Shown here: piece by piece, positions 53,993 through 61,982 of the stretch
Layout: each line of letters begins with the position of its first letter
Position numbering within the stretch: position 1 is the stretch's first letter
Source of the DNA: Roseococcus microcysteis
GTDB taxonomy: Bacteria > Pseudomonadota > Alphaproteobacteria > Acetobacterales > Acetobacteraceae
Direction of reading: 5' to 3'
Length of the DNA: 64,000 nucleotides
Assembly: GCF_014764365.1 (NCBI RefSeq)
Contig: NZ_CP061718.1
Span: 3,922,501 to 3,986,500, forward strand
Made by a program: the position numbers and the translations under genes
The notes under the pieces: model-generated
Told to the model about the DNA's origin: nothing
What the model saw: only the letters and a program-made list of their open reading frames with translations
Database searches by the model: none

Positions 53993-55201
53993 CTAGCCGA
54001 TGGCGCGCGCCGCCGCCCGGCCCGAACACGCCGCGGCTTCGATGGTCGCGGGCAAATGCGGCCAGGTCCAGTCGCCGGCCAGCGCCAGGTTCGTCAGATG
54101 CAGCCGCTTCGGGCGCGGGATGGCGCCGGGGCGTTGGCGGGGCGTGGCGCGGCGTTCCTTCACCACGCGGCAGGGGGGCGTCGCCATGGGCCAGTCGCCC
54201 GGCAGTCGGAACGCCATCGCCGCGCGCAGGATTTCCGTCCAGGCGCGGGCGGCGAGCGTCTCCGCCTCCTCGCCCGCCTCGGCATCGCCCGCGCTGACGG
54301 TGACGGAGACGCCTTCCGGCCGCACCAGGATCCATTGGCAGAGCGCGCCCAGCAGCCCGATGAACCGCACCGGCCCCGGCCCCGTGCGGGCGAAATGCAG
54401 GTTCACGATGGGGGCATGGGCCTGGGGCGCGTCCACATGGGTCAGCAGGCGCGTGGCCTCCCAGGGGGGCAGGGCCAGCACCACGCGGTCCTGGGCGCCG
54501 AGGGGGATGCTGTCCTCGTGGAAATGCAGCGCCGTGGCGCGGCCGCCCGACTGGTCCAGTCGGCGCAGCCGGTTGTCGGGCACATAGCGCCCTCCGGCCT
54601 TCGTGATGGCGTCCAGCGCCGGCTCCACCAGATCGGGCCCCAGCCCGCGGCGCGCCACGAACAGCCGCGTGGCGCCCGGCGCGCCCAGCCGCCGCAGCAC
54701 CTGGCCCATGCGGCGGGAGGAGGCCTCCTGCGCCGGGGTGTTGAGCGCCGCGATGGTCAGCGGGTCCACGAAGCCGCGCAGGAAATCGGGGTGCGCGGCC
54801 ATGGCCTCGCCGATGGTGCGGTCGGGCACCGGGATGGCCATCCGCATCATCGCCGCCACGGCGCCGGCCGAGACGCCCGCCGGCCGCCGGTCCGCCCGCC
54901 ACCAGCCGAGCGGCGAGAGCGCCACCAGCCGCGCGGACCCATCCGCGAGGTCCAGCACAGGCAGGCCGTCGGGTTCGGGTTCGATCCAGCCTTCGCGTGC
55001 GCCGATCTCGTCGAGGAAGCCCAGCGCCACGCGGTTCGCGCCGATCAGCGCATGGGTGCCGTTGTCGGTGCCGTCGGGCAGGGCTCGGGCGCGGCCGCCG
55101 GCGCCGGGTGTCGCTTCGTGCAGCGTGACCTCGCGCCCCGCGCGGGCCAAAGCGAGGGCCGCGACCAGCCCCGCCACACCCGCCCCCACCACATGGATCA
55201 T
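53993..55201 (-). CDS. hpnE: hydroxysqualene dehydroxylase HpnE
   Basis: A 402-residue FAD enzyme of the HpnE family, which reduces hydroxysqualene to squalene. The N-terminal dinucleotide motif VVGAGVAGLVAALALARAGREVTLHEATPGAGGRARAL is followed by DNGTHALIGAN and PLTIAALNTPAQEASSRRMGQVL, as in squalene-associated desaturase-like proteins. ATG 55201 overlaps the stop of the HpnC-HpnD gene by four bases, matching the order hpnC-hpnD-hpnE. No squalene-hopene cyclase or other hopanoid genes are in the cluster. Confidence 0.9.
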   Translation of the reverse strand: MIHVVGAGVAGLVAALALARAGREVTLHEATPGAGGRARALPDGTDNGTHALIGANRVALGFLDEIGAREGWIEPEPDGLPVLDLADGSARLVALSPLGWWRADRRPAGVSAGAVAAMMRMAIPVPDRTIGEAMAAHPDFLRGFVDPLTIAALNTPAQEASSRRMGQVLRRLGAPGATRLFVARRGLGPDLVEPALDAITKAGGRYVPDNRLRRLDQSGGRATALHFHEDSIPLGAQDRVVLALPPWEATRLLTHVDAPQAHAPIVNLHFARTGPGPVRFIGLLGALCQWILVRPEGVSVTVSAGDAEAGEEAETLAARAWTEILRAAMAFRLPGDWPMATPPCRVVKERRATPRQRPGAIPRPKRLHLTNLALAGDWTWPHLPATIEAAACSGRAAARAIG

Positions 55202-56829
55202 GCGCCGCGCAGCCCGAGCGCGAAGGCCGCCATCTCGATCTTCTCGCGGCGGGAGAGGCGCGCGCGCGGCCGTGCCCCCGCGAAGCCGCGCGCGATCATG
55301 ATGTCGAGGATGCGCCGATAGGCCATCATCATCACCCGTGCCGGGTGCAGGGCGCGGATGTCGTGGCGCGGCAGTTCCGCCTCGGCGCGGGCGAAGCCCT
55401 GGCGGGCCTGTTCGGCCAGGCGCTCGCAGATGCCGGGAAAGGCCGGGTGCGCCACGATGGACCGCGCCGGCCCTTCCGGGATGCCCGCGGCGTCGAGCAG
55501 GCTGCGGGGGATGTAGACCCGTTCGCGCGCCGCATCCTCGTCCACGTCGCGCAGGATGTTGGTCAGCTGGAAGGTGTGGCCGAGGTCGAGCCCCCATTGC
55601 TCCGCGCCCGGGTCGCCGAAGATGCGCACGCTCATCGCGCCCACGCTGCCGGCGACGCGGCGGCAATAGAGGTCGAGCGCCGCTTCGTCCGGCAGGCGCA
55701 AATGGTCCGCGGCGTCCGTCTCCATGCCCGCGATCATGGCCTCGTATTCCGCCAGCGGCACGTCGAAGCCGATGCGCGCGAGGTGCAGTTCGCGCGAGAT
55801 GACGCAATCGGGCGCCGTCAGCTTGCCGCGCCAATCGGCCAGGAAGCGGCGCTTCTCCGTCTCCGGCATGGCGCCGTCCGCGATGTCGTCCACCGCGCGG
55901 CAGAAGGCATAGACGGCCCAGAGGGCGCGCCGCCGCTCGCCCTTCAGCGTCGCCATGCCGCGCGCGAAGGAGGAACCGGCGCGCTTCACGCGGCTGGCCG
56001 TCAGGTCCGGATCATGCGGGCCGGGCAGGGGGGCGGCCAGGAGTTCGCCTGCGAAGTCGAGCTTGCCCAGCGCCACCCGCCCCAGCACCGGGTCGGCGGC
56101 GCGCAGCCTTGCCAGCAGCCGCCGCGCGAGGCCGATGGTCATGGCGGACTGGATGGCCAACCGCCGCGAGGCCACCAGGCGCGGCAGGGCCTGGGCGCGG
56201 TCGAGCTGTTCCTCCACCCGGTCCAGCATGGCGTCCAGCACCTCGCGCCGCTTCGCGTTGCCGGGGGTGAAGAAGGCCTCCTCGCCGCCCGCCAGCGCCA
56301 TCCAGCTTTGCGGCACATAGACGCGGTCGAGCTTCGCGCGGTCGGGCACCAAATCCTGGAGGTGGTTCAGGATCTGCAGCGCGGTGCAGAGGGCATCGGC
56401 GCTGGCGCGCGATTCGGGCGTGTCGCTGCCATGCAGGCGCAGCAGCATGCGGCCCACGGGGTCGGCGCTGCGGGTGCAGTAGTCCAGCAGCGCGTCCCAA
56501 TCCGCGTAGCGGGCCTGCCGGGAATCCTGGCGGAAGGCCGACAGCATGAGCCGCGCTTCCTCCACCCCCACCCCCTCCGCATGCAGCCGCGCCGCCTCGG
56601 GCAGGGGCGTCCGCGGATCGTCCAGCGCCGCCTCCATGGCGTTGAGGCGGGCGAGCTTCTCGTCCGGGGTGAGGCTTTCGCTGTCCGCGATGTCATCCGC
56701 CGTGCGGACGAAGCGGTAGAAGGCCATGACCTTCCCGCGCACCCCCTTCGCCAGGATCAGCGAGGCGGTGGGGAAGTTCTCCGTATCGTGGTCGCGGTTG
56801 GGCGCGCCCGGGGCCTTGACGTCCGTCAT
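55198..56829 (-). CDS. hpnCD: HpnC-HpnD fusion: presqualene diphosphate synthase and hydroxysqualene synthase in one frame
   Basis: A 543-residue protein with two squalene/phytoene synthase domains. Domain 1 (about 1-262) resembles HpnC: ENFPTASLILAKGVRGKVMAFYRFVRTADDIAD and HLQDLVPDRAKLDRVYVP. Domain 2 (about 275-543) resembles HpnD: SSFARGMATLKGERRRALWAVYAFCRAVDDIADG and NILRDVDEDAARERVYIP. Both have their Asp-rich motifs. They join through a short Pro linker (LLAAPLPGPHDPDL) with no start codon usable for a separate HpnD. The linker sits on a G6 run (56028-56033); given homopolymer losses elsewhere, a missing base could make an artificial fusion. Together they would turn two farnesyl diphosphates into hydroxysqualene. 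Confidence 0.85.
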   Translation of the reverse strand: MTDVKAPGAPNRDHDTENFPTASLILAKGVRGKVMAFYRFVRTADDIADSESLTPDEKLARLNAMEAALDDPRTPLPEAARLHAEGVGVEEARLMLSAFRQDSRQARYADWDALLDYCTRSADPVGRMLLRLHGSDTPESRASADALCTALQILNHLQDLVPDRAKLDRVYVPQSWMALAGGEEAFFTPGNAKRREVLDAMLDRVEEQLDRAQALPRLVASRRLAIQSAMTIGLARRLLARLRAADPVLGRVALGKLDFAGELLAAPLPGPHDPDLTASRVKRAGSSFARGMATLKGERRRALWAVYAFCRAVDDIADGAMPETEKRRFLADWRGKLTAPDCVISRELHLARIGFDVPLAEYEAMIAGMETDAADHLRLPDEAALDLYCRRVAGSVGAMSVRIFGDPGAEQWGLDLGHTFQLTNILRDVDEDAARERVYIPRSLLDAAGIPEGPARSIVAHPAFPGICERLAEQARQGFARAEAELPRHDIRALHPARVMMMAYRRILDIMIARGFAGARPRARLSRREKIEMAAFALGLRGA

Positions 56830-57923
56830 GCCCCCTTTGTGGCGGTATAGGCGCGACCTTTCCAGCCCGCCTTGAGCCCCAAAGCGGAACGCACCAGCGC
56901 CGTCCACTGGATGGCCAGCGCCACCAGCACCGTCAGCGGGTGCAGCGGCACGGTCCACCAGGGTTCACCGGTGCGCCAGGTGACGGCGGCGCGCAGCGCG
57001 AACATCAGCAGGATGGTGATGGCCGCCTCCCAGCCCGGCAGCAGCGCCCAGGGCCACAGATGGGCGCCCGCCAGCAGCACCGTCCAGACGGGCAGGCCGA
57101 TCGGGGTGGCCATGCCCTCGCGCGCGTTCTTGATGAAGCCGCCCCAGGCATGGGCGAAGCCCTCATACATGCGGCAGGTGGCGAGCGGCGCGCCGTCCAC
57201 GATCTCGGTGTCATGGCCGCGCTCGCGGAAGAGGCGGGCCAGCGCGATGGCGTCGTGCAGCACGCCCTTGATGGTGGTGTGGCCGCCCGTGCCCTCATAG
57301 GCTCGGCGCTCGACCAGGATGAGCTGCCCGCAGGCGGCGGCGAGGGAGGGCTTGCGCTGGATGGCCCGGCCGCCGAAGGGCAGATAGCAGATCAGCAGGA
57401 AGTTGATGAAGGGCACGGTCAGCCCCTCGCCGATCGTCTTCATCTCCTGCCGCGGCACGCCGCTGATGAGGGCGATGTTCTTCGCCGCGCTGTGCGCGGC
57501 CATGGCCGCCGCGGCGTGCGGGGCCAGGCGCACATCGGCGTCAATGAAGAGGAGATGCGTGCCCGTCGCGGCCTCCGCCAGCCGGGCGCAGGCATGCACC
57601 TTGCCCGTCCAGCCCGGCGGCAGGGAGGGCGCGGCCACCAGCCGCACGCGGGCGTCGCGCGCCGCATAGGCGGCCACGATCTCGGCCGTGCGGTCGGTGC
57701 TGCCATCATCCATCACCACCACCTCGACCTCGCAGCCAGTGGAGGCCAGGGCGGCGTCGAGGCAGGTGGCGATGTTGCCTTCCTCGTTGCGCGCGGGAAT
57801 GAGGATGGAGACCTTGGTGCCCGCCGGAGGTTTTCCGGAAAGGCGCGGCATCAGCCGCAGGTTGATGATGCCGAAGATGACCGGCATCAACGCCAGCGCC
57901 AGGGCGATGTGGGCGAACTCCAT
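56826..57923 (-). CDS. glycosyltransferase family 2, CrtQ/HpnB-like
   Basis: A 365-residue GT2 with an N-terminal membrane helix and three C-terminal helices. Catalytic region: KVSILIPARNEEGNIATCLDAAL, VVMDDGSTDRT, LFIDADVRL (DxD motif) and MYEGFAHAWGGFIKN, corresponding to the QxxRW-type acceptor region. The arrangement resembles glycosyltransferases of C30-carotenoid clusters (CrtQ) and HpnB. It overlaps hpnCD by four bases and follows the acyltransferase by six, so it probably glycosylates the carotenoid carboxylate. HpnB-type function in hopanoid modification is the alternative, weakened by the absence of hopanoid genes. Confidence 0.85.
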   Translation of the reverse strand: MEFAHIALALALMPVIFGIINLRLMPRLSGKPPAGTKVSILIPARNEEGNIATCLDAALASTGCEVEVVVMDDGSTDRTAEIVAAYAARDARVRLVAAPSLPPGWTGKVHACARLAEAATGTHLLFIDADVRLAPHAAAAMAAHSAAKNIALISGVPRQEMKTIGEGLTVPFINFLLICYLPFGGRAIQRKPSLAAACGQLILVERRAYEGTGGHTTIKGVLHDAIALARLFRERGHDTEIVDGAPLATCRMYEGFAHAWGGFIKNAREGMATPIGLPVWTVLLAGAHLWPWALLPGWEAAITILLMFALRAAVTWRTGEPWWTVPLHPLTVLVALAIQWTALVRSALGLKAGWKGRAYTATKGA

Positions 57924-57929
57924 GGACCT

Positions 57930-58736
57930 TCAGGCTCCCGTTTGCCCGCGTGTCTCGTGCCGCGGATCGTGGCGCTGCCCCCGCAGCAGCGCGCGCGCAT
58001 ATTGCCAAGTCCCGTAGAGGCCGCCCATGCCTTTCCGGCCTTCGACGGCGATCTCGAACCGGGAAGGGTCGCGGCTGATGGCGTCCTCGGCCAGGCGGTC
58101 CATCACGGCGGTGCAGGCGGCGCGAATGTGCTCGGTGCGGGCGTCGCGGTCCATGGCCAGCAATTCGCGCGCATCGAGCGGGGGCCCGAAGGCGATCAGC
58201 GCCTCGCCGCGCTTCTCGCTCCAGTGCAGGTATTCCATGGCCTGGGGGATGATGAGCGCATCGGGCGCGATCTCGGCCAGGCGCGTGACACCGGGCGCGA
58301 GCGGCACCGGGCGTTCGCGCACATCGGCGAAGCGGCCTGGCGCGTTCATCCAGAGCATGTGGCGGGGGTCTTCCAGCACGGTCTTCGCGGTCTGAAGGAA
58401 GCGCACCGCGCCGCGCGCCGTGCCCTGCTCGATGCCGAAGACGCCGAGGCGCTTCATGAAGCGGTACTTTTCCAGCGCCGCCGCATCAATGGGCGTGAAG
58501 CCGGGGCGTTCCAGGAAGAAGCGCCGCATCATCAGCAGGATCAGCACGCCATCCCACCAGCCGGGATGGTTCATCAGGATGATGGCGGGCCGCCCGGGCG
58601 GCACCTGGGGCAGCCCCCATTTCGCCACCCGCAGCGCGGTGAAACTGCCCTGGAAGGTGCGCGTGAAGGCCACCTGGAAGAAGGCCATCATGCGCTCGGA
58701 GCGCAGGGCGACGGGAGACACGTCTTCCGCCGCCAT
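57930..58736 (-). CDS. lysophospholipid-acyltransferase-like (PlsC family) protein, candidate carotenoid acyltransferase
   Basis: A 268-residue acyltransferase. The PlsC HxxxxD motif appears as NHPGWWDGVLILLMM, and WMNAPGRFADVRERP takes the place of the usual E-G motif (F-P-E-G-T), here changed to N-A-P-G. The change fits a specialised acceptor. Two hydrophobic segments suggest membrane association. It lies between a desaturase and the glycosyltransferase with gaps of five and six bases. In C30-carotenoid operons an acyltransferase esterifies the sugar with a fatty acid; that is the predicted role here. Confidence 0.82.
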   Translation of the reverse strand: MAAEDVSPVALRSERMMAFFQVAFTRTFQGSFTALRVAKWGLPQVPPGRPAIILMNHPGWWDGVLILLMMRRFFLERPGFTPIDAAALEKYRFMKRLGVFGIEQGTARGAVRFLQTAKTVLEDPRHMLWMNAPGRFADVRERPVPLAPGVTRLAEIAPDALIIPQAMEYLHWSEKRGEALIAFGPPLDARELLAMDRDARTEHIRAACTAVMDRLAEDAISRDPSRFEIAVEGRKGMGGLYGTWQYARALLRGQRHDPRHETRGQTGA

Positions 58737-58741
58737 GGCGG

Positions 58742-60328
58742 TCAGGCGCCCAGCAGCTCGGCCTCGCGCCGGCCCGCCAGCTCCGCCTCGGGCGACATGC
58801 CGCGGCCGCCCAGGTCGCGGTCCAGGCTGTCCGCCGCGATCCAGCCCGACATCATCACCATGGGCATGCCGGGGCCCGGATGCGCGGCACCGCCGGCGAG
58901 ATACAGGCCCTTCACCGCGCGCGAGCGGTTGCCCGGCTTGAAGGCGCCCATATAGGCCCCGTGCGAGGCCAGCCCATAGATGGCCCCGTTCAGCACGCGG
59001 TAGCGCTCATGGATGTCCACCGGCGTGAGCCGGTGCTCGACCACAATGCGCTCCTCGATGTCGGGCATCGCGGCGGTGCGCTTCAGCTTGTCCAGGATCT
59101 TCTGGCGATAGCCGGGGAAGAGCTGGTTCCAGTCATGGTGCGGCCGCATATAGGGCGTGTGCACCAGGACATAGAGCGCCTCGCCACCCTCCGGCGCGCT
59201 GCTCGGGTCGGTGGCGGAGGTCGCGGCGAGGTAGGCCGTGGGGTCCGGTGCCGGTTCGCCCTTCTTGTAGATGGCGTCGAACTCCTCCTCCGCGTCGCGC
59301 GAGAAGACGAAGCAGTGATGCGCCAGGTGGTCATAGCGCTTGTTCAGGCCGAGATAGAGCACCACGCCCGAGCAGGCCGGCTCATAGCCCTTCTTGCCGT
59401 AGCTCTCGCCCGGCGCGCCGCCCACCAGCTCCTTGTAGGTGCGGATGGCGTCCATGTTGGAGATGACGGCGTCACAGGCGATGCGCTCGCCGGAGGCGAG
59501 CTTCACGGCGACGACCTTGCCGTTCTCGATGTCGAAGCCCGTCACGTCGCTGTTGGGGCGGAGGTCCGCGCCCAGCTCGCCCGCCAGCCGCGCCAGCCCC
59601 TCGGCCACGGCGCGCGTGCCGCCCACCGGGTACCACACGCCCTCGCTCGCCTGCATGTCGCCGATGGAAGAGAGGACGGCCGGCGCCAGATAGGGGTTGG
59701 AGCCGACATACTGGCAGAAATGGTCCAGCATCTGCGCCAGGCGTTCATCCGGCACATGGCCGCGGATGACCTTGGCCACCGTCTGGCCCATGCGCAGCGA
59801 GAGCACGTCGCGCAGGGTGGAGGGGCTGAAATTGGCCTTGAGGTCCAGCGTGTCGCCAATGCCCTCGACGGATTTCCAGAAGAAGAATTTTTCGGAGACG
59901 CCATGGAGGTGCTTGGCCACGTCCTGGAACTTCCGGTAGCCCTCCCCCAGCCCCTTGCCGGGGGCGAAGCGGTCCATGGCCTGGGCCATGGCGTCCACAT
60001 TCTCCATCAGGTCGATGCGGGTGCCGTCCTCGAAGAAGCAGCGCCATTGCGGGTCGAGGCGGATCAGCGGGATTTCCGTGTTCGGGTCGCGCCCCGCCTC
60101 CGCGATGACCCGGCGCAGCACGCGCGGCACGGTCAGGATGGTCGGGCCCATGTCGAAGCGGAAGGACCCGCTGCCATCGGGCGCGTCCAGGAAAAGCTGC
60201 GCCGCCTTGCCGCCGAGCCAGGGGTTCTTGTCCAGCAGCGTCACGCGGTGGCCGCGCGCGGCCGCGGTGACGGCGGCGGCGAGGCCGCCCAGCCCCGCCC
60301 CCACCACGACGACATGGGAGGTGGTCAT
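58742..60328 (-). CDS. CrtI/CrtN/CrtP-family carotenoid desaturase/oxidase
   Basis: A 528-residue FAD protein of the phytoene-desaturase family. It has VVVVGAGLGGLAAAVTAAARGHRVTLLDKNPWLGGKAAQL at the N-terminus, FRFDMGPTILTVPRVL, GVWYPVGGTRAVAEGLARLA, and GLYLAGGAAHPGPGMPMVMMSGWIAADSL, the family C-terminal signature. It overlaps the upstream paralogue (60325-61896) by four bases. Two non-identical desaturase-like proteins in one operon match a CrtN (desaturation) plus CrtP (terminal methyl oxidation) division of labour; which is which cannot be settled by inspection. Confidence 0.88.
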   Translation of the reverse strand: MTTSHVVVVGAGLGGLAAAVTAAARGHRVTLLDKNPWLGGKAAQLFLDAPDGSGSFRFDMGPTILTVPRVLRRVIAEAGRDPNTEIPLIRLDPQWRCFFEDGTRIDLMENVDAMAQAMDRFAPGKGLGEGYRKFQDVAKHLHGVSEKFFFWKSVEGIGDTLDLKANFSPSTLRDVLSLRMGQTVAKVIRGHVPDERLAQMLDHFCQYVGSNPYLAPAVLSSIGDMQASEGVWYPVGGTRAVAEGLARLAGELGADLRPNSDVTGFDIENGKVVAVKLASGERIACDAVISNMDAIRTYKELVGGAPGESYGKKGYEPACSGVVLYLGLNKRYDHLAHHCFVFSRDAEEEFDAIYKKGEPAPDPTAYLAATSATDPSSAPEGGEALYVLVHTPYMRPHHDWNQLFPGYRQKILDKLKRTAAMPDIEERIVVEHRLTPVDIHERYRVLNGAIYGLASHGAYMGAFKPGNRSRAVKGLYLAGGAAHPGPGMPMVMMSGWIAADSLDRDLGGRGMSPEAELAGRREAELLGA

Positions 60329-61896
60329 GTGTTCGCTCCTTGCGGCGCCAGGGCGGCGGGCCGTTTGCCGGCCGCCAGCGCCAAATCTTCCTGGATGAGG
60401 CGCGTGGTGATGCGCGCCCCCTCATAGATCACGGGCAGGCCCGAGCCCGGATGCGTGCCGCCGCCCACGAGGTAGAGGCCCTCGGTGTCGTTGAAGCGGT
60501 TGCGTGGCCGGAAGCTCAGCATCTGCATCAGGTCGTGGCTGAGGTTGAAGGTGGCGCCATAGCCCACCGAGAAATCATCCTGCCAGCCCTGGGGCGAGAC
60601 CACCCGCTCATACCGGATGCGGGATTCGAGGTCATGGATGCCCAGCGTCTCCAGCCGCTTGATGGCCAGGTCGCGGAAGGGCTTGGCCTCCTTCTGCCAA
60701 TCCGCGCCGAAGCGCAGGTTGGGCACGGGCACCAGCATGTAGAGGGCCGAATGGCCGGGGGGTGCCAGCGAGGGGTCCGTCACCGTCGGGTTCTGGACAT
60801 AGAGGCTCGGCACCGCCGGGATCACGCCGCTTTCGATCTGGCGGATGTTCTCCTGATAGGTCTCGGCCAGCAGGACGTTGTGGTGCGAGAGCTGCGGCAG
60901 CTCACCCTCGATGCCGAGGTAAAGCATGAAGGTGGAGCAGGAATAGCGCGCGCGCTCGATCTTGCGGTCGGACCAGGCCTTGCGGATGCGGTCGGGCACC
61001 AAGCGCGGCACCGCATGGGCGAAATCGCCATTGATGACGACGGCATCGGCCGGGATGTGCTGCCCGCCCACATCCACGCCCGTGGCGCGCCGGCCCTGGA
61101 AGGTGACCCGGTCCACGGGCGTGTTGAGCTTGATCTCGACGCCCAGCCGCTCCGCCACGCGGGCCATGGCGTCACTGACCGCGCCGCAGCCGCCACGCGG
61201 GTGATAGACGCCGTATTCGTACTCCAGGAAGCTCAGGATGGTGAACATCGAGGGGCATTTGAACGGCGACATGCCCAGATACTTGGTCTGGAAGCTGAAG
61301 GCGAGGCGGATGCGCGGGTCGCTGAAGTAACGCTTCAGGTCGTCATCCACCTGCAGATGCGGGCGCAGCTGCGGCAGGCTGCCCAGCACGTCGCGGCCCA
61401 GCATGCGCGCGGCGGTGCTGAAGGGCTGCTCCAGCACCGGCTTGAAGGCATCGAGCTTCCAGCGATTGTCCGCCATGAAGCGCCGCACGCCCTGCGCGTC
61501 CTGGGGCGCGATGGCGGCGATGGCGGCCTCCATCCGGTCCAGGTCGCCGGTCGCGTCCAGGACGGTGTTGGGCTTGCCCTCGAAGATCAGCCGGTATTGC
61601 GGGTCGAGCTGGATGAGTTCGATCTCGTCATCCAAGTCCGCGCCGCAGGCGGTGAAGATTTCGCGCAGGATTCGCGGGTAAAGAAAGAAGGTCGGCCCCA
61701 GGTCGAACTTGTAACCTTCCGGCGAGGTCAAGGTACGGGTGCGCCCGCCCACCACCTCATCCTTTTCGTACAGGGTCACGCGGGCGCCGGTGGCGGCCAA
61801 TTGCATTGCCGCCGCGAGACCCCCGGGCCCCGCGCCAATGATGGCGATGCTGGGACGGGGGCGCCGCAGGGCGGGAGCGGGAAGTGATGCGTTCAT
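60325..61896 (-). CDS. CrtI/CrtN-family carotenoid desaturase (first gene of the pigment operon)
   Basis: A 523-residue desaturase. SIAIIGAGPGGLAAAMQLAATGARVTLYEKDEVVGGRTRTL is the FAD start, then KFDLGPTFFLYP, YEYGVYHPRGGCGAVSDAMARVAERLGVEI and GLYLVGGGTHPGSGLPVIYEGARITTRL. It is only distantly like its neighbour at 58742. ATG 61896 starts a short polar leader before the FAD motif. The 86-bp spacer to the upstream acyl-CoA dehydrogenase must hold the promoter of the operon, which runs at least to hpnE. Predicted to desaturate squalene-derived C30 chains; an oxidase (CrtP) role is the alternative. Confidence 0.88.
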   Translation of the reverse strand: MNASLPAPALRRPRPSIAIIGAGPGGLAAAMQLAATGARVTLYEKDEVVGGRTRTLTSPEGYKFDLGPTFFLYPRILREIFTACGADLDDEIELIQLDPQYRLIFEGKPNTVLDATGDLDRMEAAIAAIAPQDAQGVRRFMADNRWKLDAFKPVLEQPFSTAARMLGRDVLGSLPQLRPHLQVDDDLKRYFSDPRIRLAFSFQTKYLGMSPFKCPSMFTILSFLEYEYGVYHPRGGCGAVSDAMARVAERLGVEIKLNTPVDRVTFQGRRATGVDVGGQHIPADAVVINGDFAHAVPRLVPDRIRKAWSDRKIERARYSCSTFMLYLGIEGELPQLSHHNVLLAETYQENIRQIESGVIPAVPSLYVQNPTVTDPSLAPPGHSALYMLVPVPNLRFGADWQKEAKPFRDLAIKRLETLGIHDLESRIRYERVVSPQGWQDDFSVGYGATFNLSHDLMQMLSFRPRNRFNDTEGLYLVGGGTHPGSGLPVIYEGARITTRLIQEDLALAAGKRPAALAPQGANT

Positions 61897-61982
61897 GCCT
61901 GGGCTGTTCTTGTGCTGCGCATCAACATGCTGTGTTGGCGCGAGGGCGCAAGCCCCCGATTGTTCACAACCACTTCTTTCCC

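Noticed and set aside
55198-61896. Hopanoid biosynthesis operon
   Set aside because: HpnC/D/E are shared with hopanoid clusters, but squalene-hopene cyclase, HpnH and HpnG-type genes are absent while two CrtI-family enzymes, an acyltransferase and an ALDH are present.
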